From: Lachnospiraceae bacterium
Lineage (GTDB): Bacteria > Bacillota > Clostridia > Lachnospirales > Lachnospiraceae
DNA: 41,750 nucleotides
Direction: 5' to 3'
NCBI GenBank assembly: GCA_016282595.1
Contig: JAEEKV010000167.1
Span: 1 to 41,750, forward strand
Within the stretch, counting starts at the first letter, position 1, and each line of letters opens with the position of its first letter. The notes under the pieces were generated by a model. It was not told where the DNA came from. It did no database searches and saw nothing but the letters and a program-made list of their open reading frames with translations. Positions 40,832 through 41,750 of this stretch are shown in pieces. A program made the translations under genes and the position numbers.

Positions 40832-40860
40832 ACTATACCTTTTTTACAGGGGCAAGGCAA
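40832..40860 (-). promoter_or_regulatory. Promoter of the glycosyltransferase gene
   Basis: On the minus strand TTGCCT, 17-base spacer, TATAGT. Confidence 0.6.
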
Positions 40861-40982
40861 GAAAATTCAAGCCAAAAATCTTTCATCCGCTGTCCGGCAT
40901 GTTATGGTACACTGTTAAAAAAGCAATCAAATCGCCTATAAGAAGAACGGAGAAAGGCACCATTTTCTGGAGGAATACTGAC

Positions 40983-41492
40983 GTGGTAAAAGTGGAAGCG
41001 GCAAACGGAAAAGTGGAGTTTCAGTTTTGCGTGGAAGTGGATCCGGCAAACGGGATCACCAGATCCGTGTATAAAAATGAACGTGATGAGTATTATCTGA
41101 TCGAATCGGAGGAATACCATATCGGGTCAGCCTATGATTATGTCGATACCTGCTATTTCCTGGATAAAAGCGAGAAGGAGATTTATGAGAAGATCGCTAT
41201 CGACAGAGAACGAAGACTGCAGGAAGAGCGTCAGGAACGTGAGAGGATCGAGAGAGAAGATCGGATGCGTCTTCGAACTGCGGGAAGTGACCGGTATTTT
41301 TACAAAAAAAAGAAAAGTGATTCGGTGTGGTGGCTGAAGGAATCCGCTGGCGGGCCAAAGTTCTCTTTCGACAAAGAGGTGGTATTTGATCTGATGCGGG
41401 ACTATCCGGATAAGCTTTCTGCAGAGCAAAAAGAGATTTTTGATAAGGAGAATCCCTTTTGGGCGAAGAAACTGCAACCCCCAAATTGTTAA
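40983..41492 (+). CDS. Hypothetical protein
   Basis: I set the start at GTG 40983, nine bases after GGAGG (40969-40973), giving 169 aa. The open frame continues far left through the antisense of the glycosyltransferase gene, but that part is not a believable protein. The N-terminal half is beta-rich (VEFQFCVEVDPANG ... YLIESEEYHIGSAYDYV); the middle is a charged helix rich in Arg and Glu (about 85-115); the end has YPDKLSAEQKEIFDKENPFWAKK. No family recognised. Confidence 0.65.
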   Translation: MVKVEAANGKVEFQFCVEVDPANGITRSVYKNERDEYYLIESEEYHIGSAYDYVDTCYFLDKSEKEIYEKIAIDRERRLQEERQERERIEREDRMRLRTAGSDRYFYKKKKSDSVWWLKESAGGPKFSFDKEVVFDLMRDYPDKLSAEQKEIFDKENPFWAKKLQPPNC

Positions 41493-41551
41493 TAAACGGA
41501 AAGAATCATCCGGGATACAGCGTCTGTCAGTTTATCAAATTCAAGGTTTTC

Positions 41552-41580
41552 TTGACAAAAGAGAGGGATTTGTGTATAGT
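41552..41580 (+). promoter_or_regulatory. Promoter of the TPP-riboswitch transcript
   Basis: Perfect TTGACA, a 17-base spacer and TATAGT. Confidence 0.8.
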
Positions 41581-41587
41581 GATATCC

Positions 41588-41682
41588 GACGCTGGGGGAG
41601 CCGGAGGTGAGTGCTTCGGCTGAGAGAGGATGACCGATACCCTTTTACCTGATCAGGATAATGCCTGCGAAGGGAAGCTATG
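41588..41682 (+). ncRNA. TPP (THI element) riboswitch
   Basis: The conserved TPP aptamer core is visible: GGGGGAGCC, then GGCTGAGA, ACCGATACCC, ACCTGATCAGGATAATGC and GCGAAGGGAAGC. These are the pyrimidine and pyrophosphate sensor loops and the closing P1. It begins about ten bases after the predicted transcription start and controls a gene that starts at the right edge, so that gene is predicted to be for thiamine synthesis or transport. Confidence 0.93.
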
Positions 41683-41712
41683 ATACATGACCGGCCCTGT
41701 GCCTCTTTGGAT

Positions 41713-41746
41713 CTCCCTGCGTACATATTATGAGGGAGGTTTTTTT
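41713..41746 (+). terminator. Riboswitch expression platform: terminator that includes the ribosome binding site
   Basis: CTCCCT (41713-41718) pairs with AGGGAG (41733-41738), followed by a run of seven T. The same GGGAGG is the ribosome binding site seven bases before the ATG at 41747. When the hairpin forms, transcription can end and the site is hidden. Confidence 0.7.
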
Positions 41747-41750
41747 ATGA
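41747..41750 (+). CDS. First bases of a TPP-controlled gene (cut by the right edge)
   Basis: ATG at 41747 with GGGAGG seven bases upstream. Only one codon is in the window, so the product is unknown; the riboswitch predicts a thiamine gene. Confidence 0.5.

Noticed and set aside
40641-40982. Upstream extension of the hypothetical gene at 40983 to an open frame from 40641
   Set aside because: It would overlap the glycosyltransferase gene and promoter antisense; GTG 40983 has a well placed GGAGG.

Overview
The window looks like chromosomal sequence from a member of the Firmicutes, most likely Clostridia / Lachnospiraceae. The signs are strong AGGAGG-type ribosome binding sites, extended -10 promoters, AddAB rather than RecBCD, GAAC-N4-GTTC (Gram-positive LexA type) SOS boxes, a TPP riboswitch, tRNA genes without encoded CCA, and many small families typical of that group (DUF6062, DUF4298, DUF3810, ECF S components). 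I saw no phage structural genes, transposase or CRISPR array. The taxonomic call is inference.

Layout. 1-3000: a PEP/pyruvate-binding domain protein, possibly cut by the left edge, overlaps a RelA/SpoT-type synthetase gene. 3170-8579: signalling block of a six-TM sensor without an output domain, a probably frameshifted small gene, a hypothetical gene, a large hybrid histidine kinase (7TM, HisKA, HATPase, receiver, HPt) and a response regulator. 8653-12055: CBS-type family II pyrophosphatase, a membrane metallopeptidase-like DUF3810 protein, and a CbiE/CbiT-like protein with an eroded SAM motif. 12278-13271: a small gene between two strongly structured RNA elements, then a minus-strand tRNA cluster (Thr-TGT, a CAT tRNA, Asp-GTC, Leu-TAA) with a broken tRNA-Thr half and palindromic spacer DNA. 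13454-17917: a short GH32 sucrase, a hypothetical gene, then a vitamin B6 module (TrpB2 PLP enzyme, pyridoxal kinase, ECF S component).

17997-22734: an acidic YtxH-like protein, a DUF6062 protein with duplicated Cys/His modules, three GNAT acetyltransferases, a macro-domain protein, DUF454, a 43-aa membrane micro-ORF and a small HAD phosphatase. 22775-25913: three LexA-type boxes, then DUF4298 and a five-gene cluster of zinc-ribbon and single-TM proteins that carries an internal tandem duplication. This is the best candidate for an undescribed system. 25939-32629: GNAT, a NahK-like kinase, a LexA-boxed DUF5131 radical-SAM-like gene, an AroK-like kinase with altered substrate residues, acylphosphatase, Nudix, TetR, uracil permease and a second Nudix. 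32782-39819: addB-addA recombination nuclease. 39833-41750: a TPR-bearing family 2 glycosyltransferase, a hypothetical gene, and a TPP riboswitch whose terminator stem contains the ribosome binding site of the gene starting at the right edge.

How it fits together: the window is mostly housekeeping and accessory chromosome. The SOS-type boxes in front of the HAD/DUF4298 intergenic region and of DUF5131 tie two poorly characterised loci to DNA damage. The B6 module couples cofactor uptake and phosphorylation to a PLP enzyme. All functional statements are from motif reading and no database search was run.
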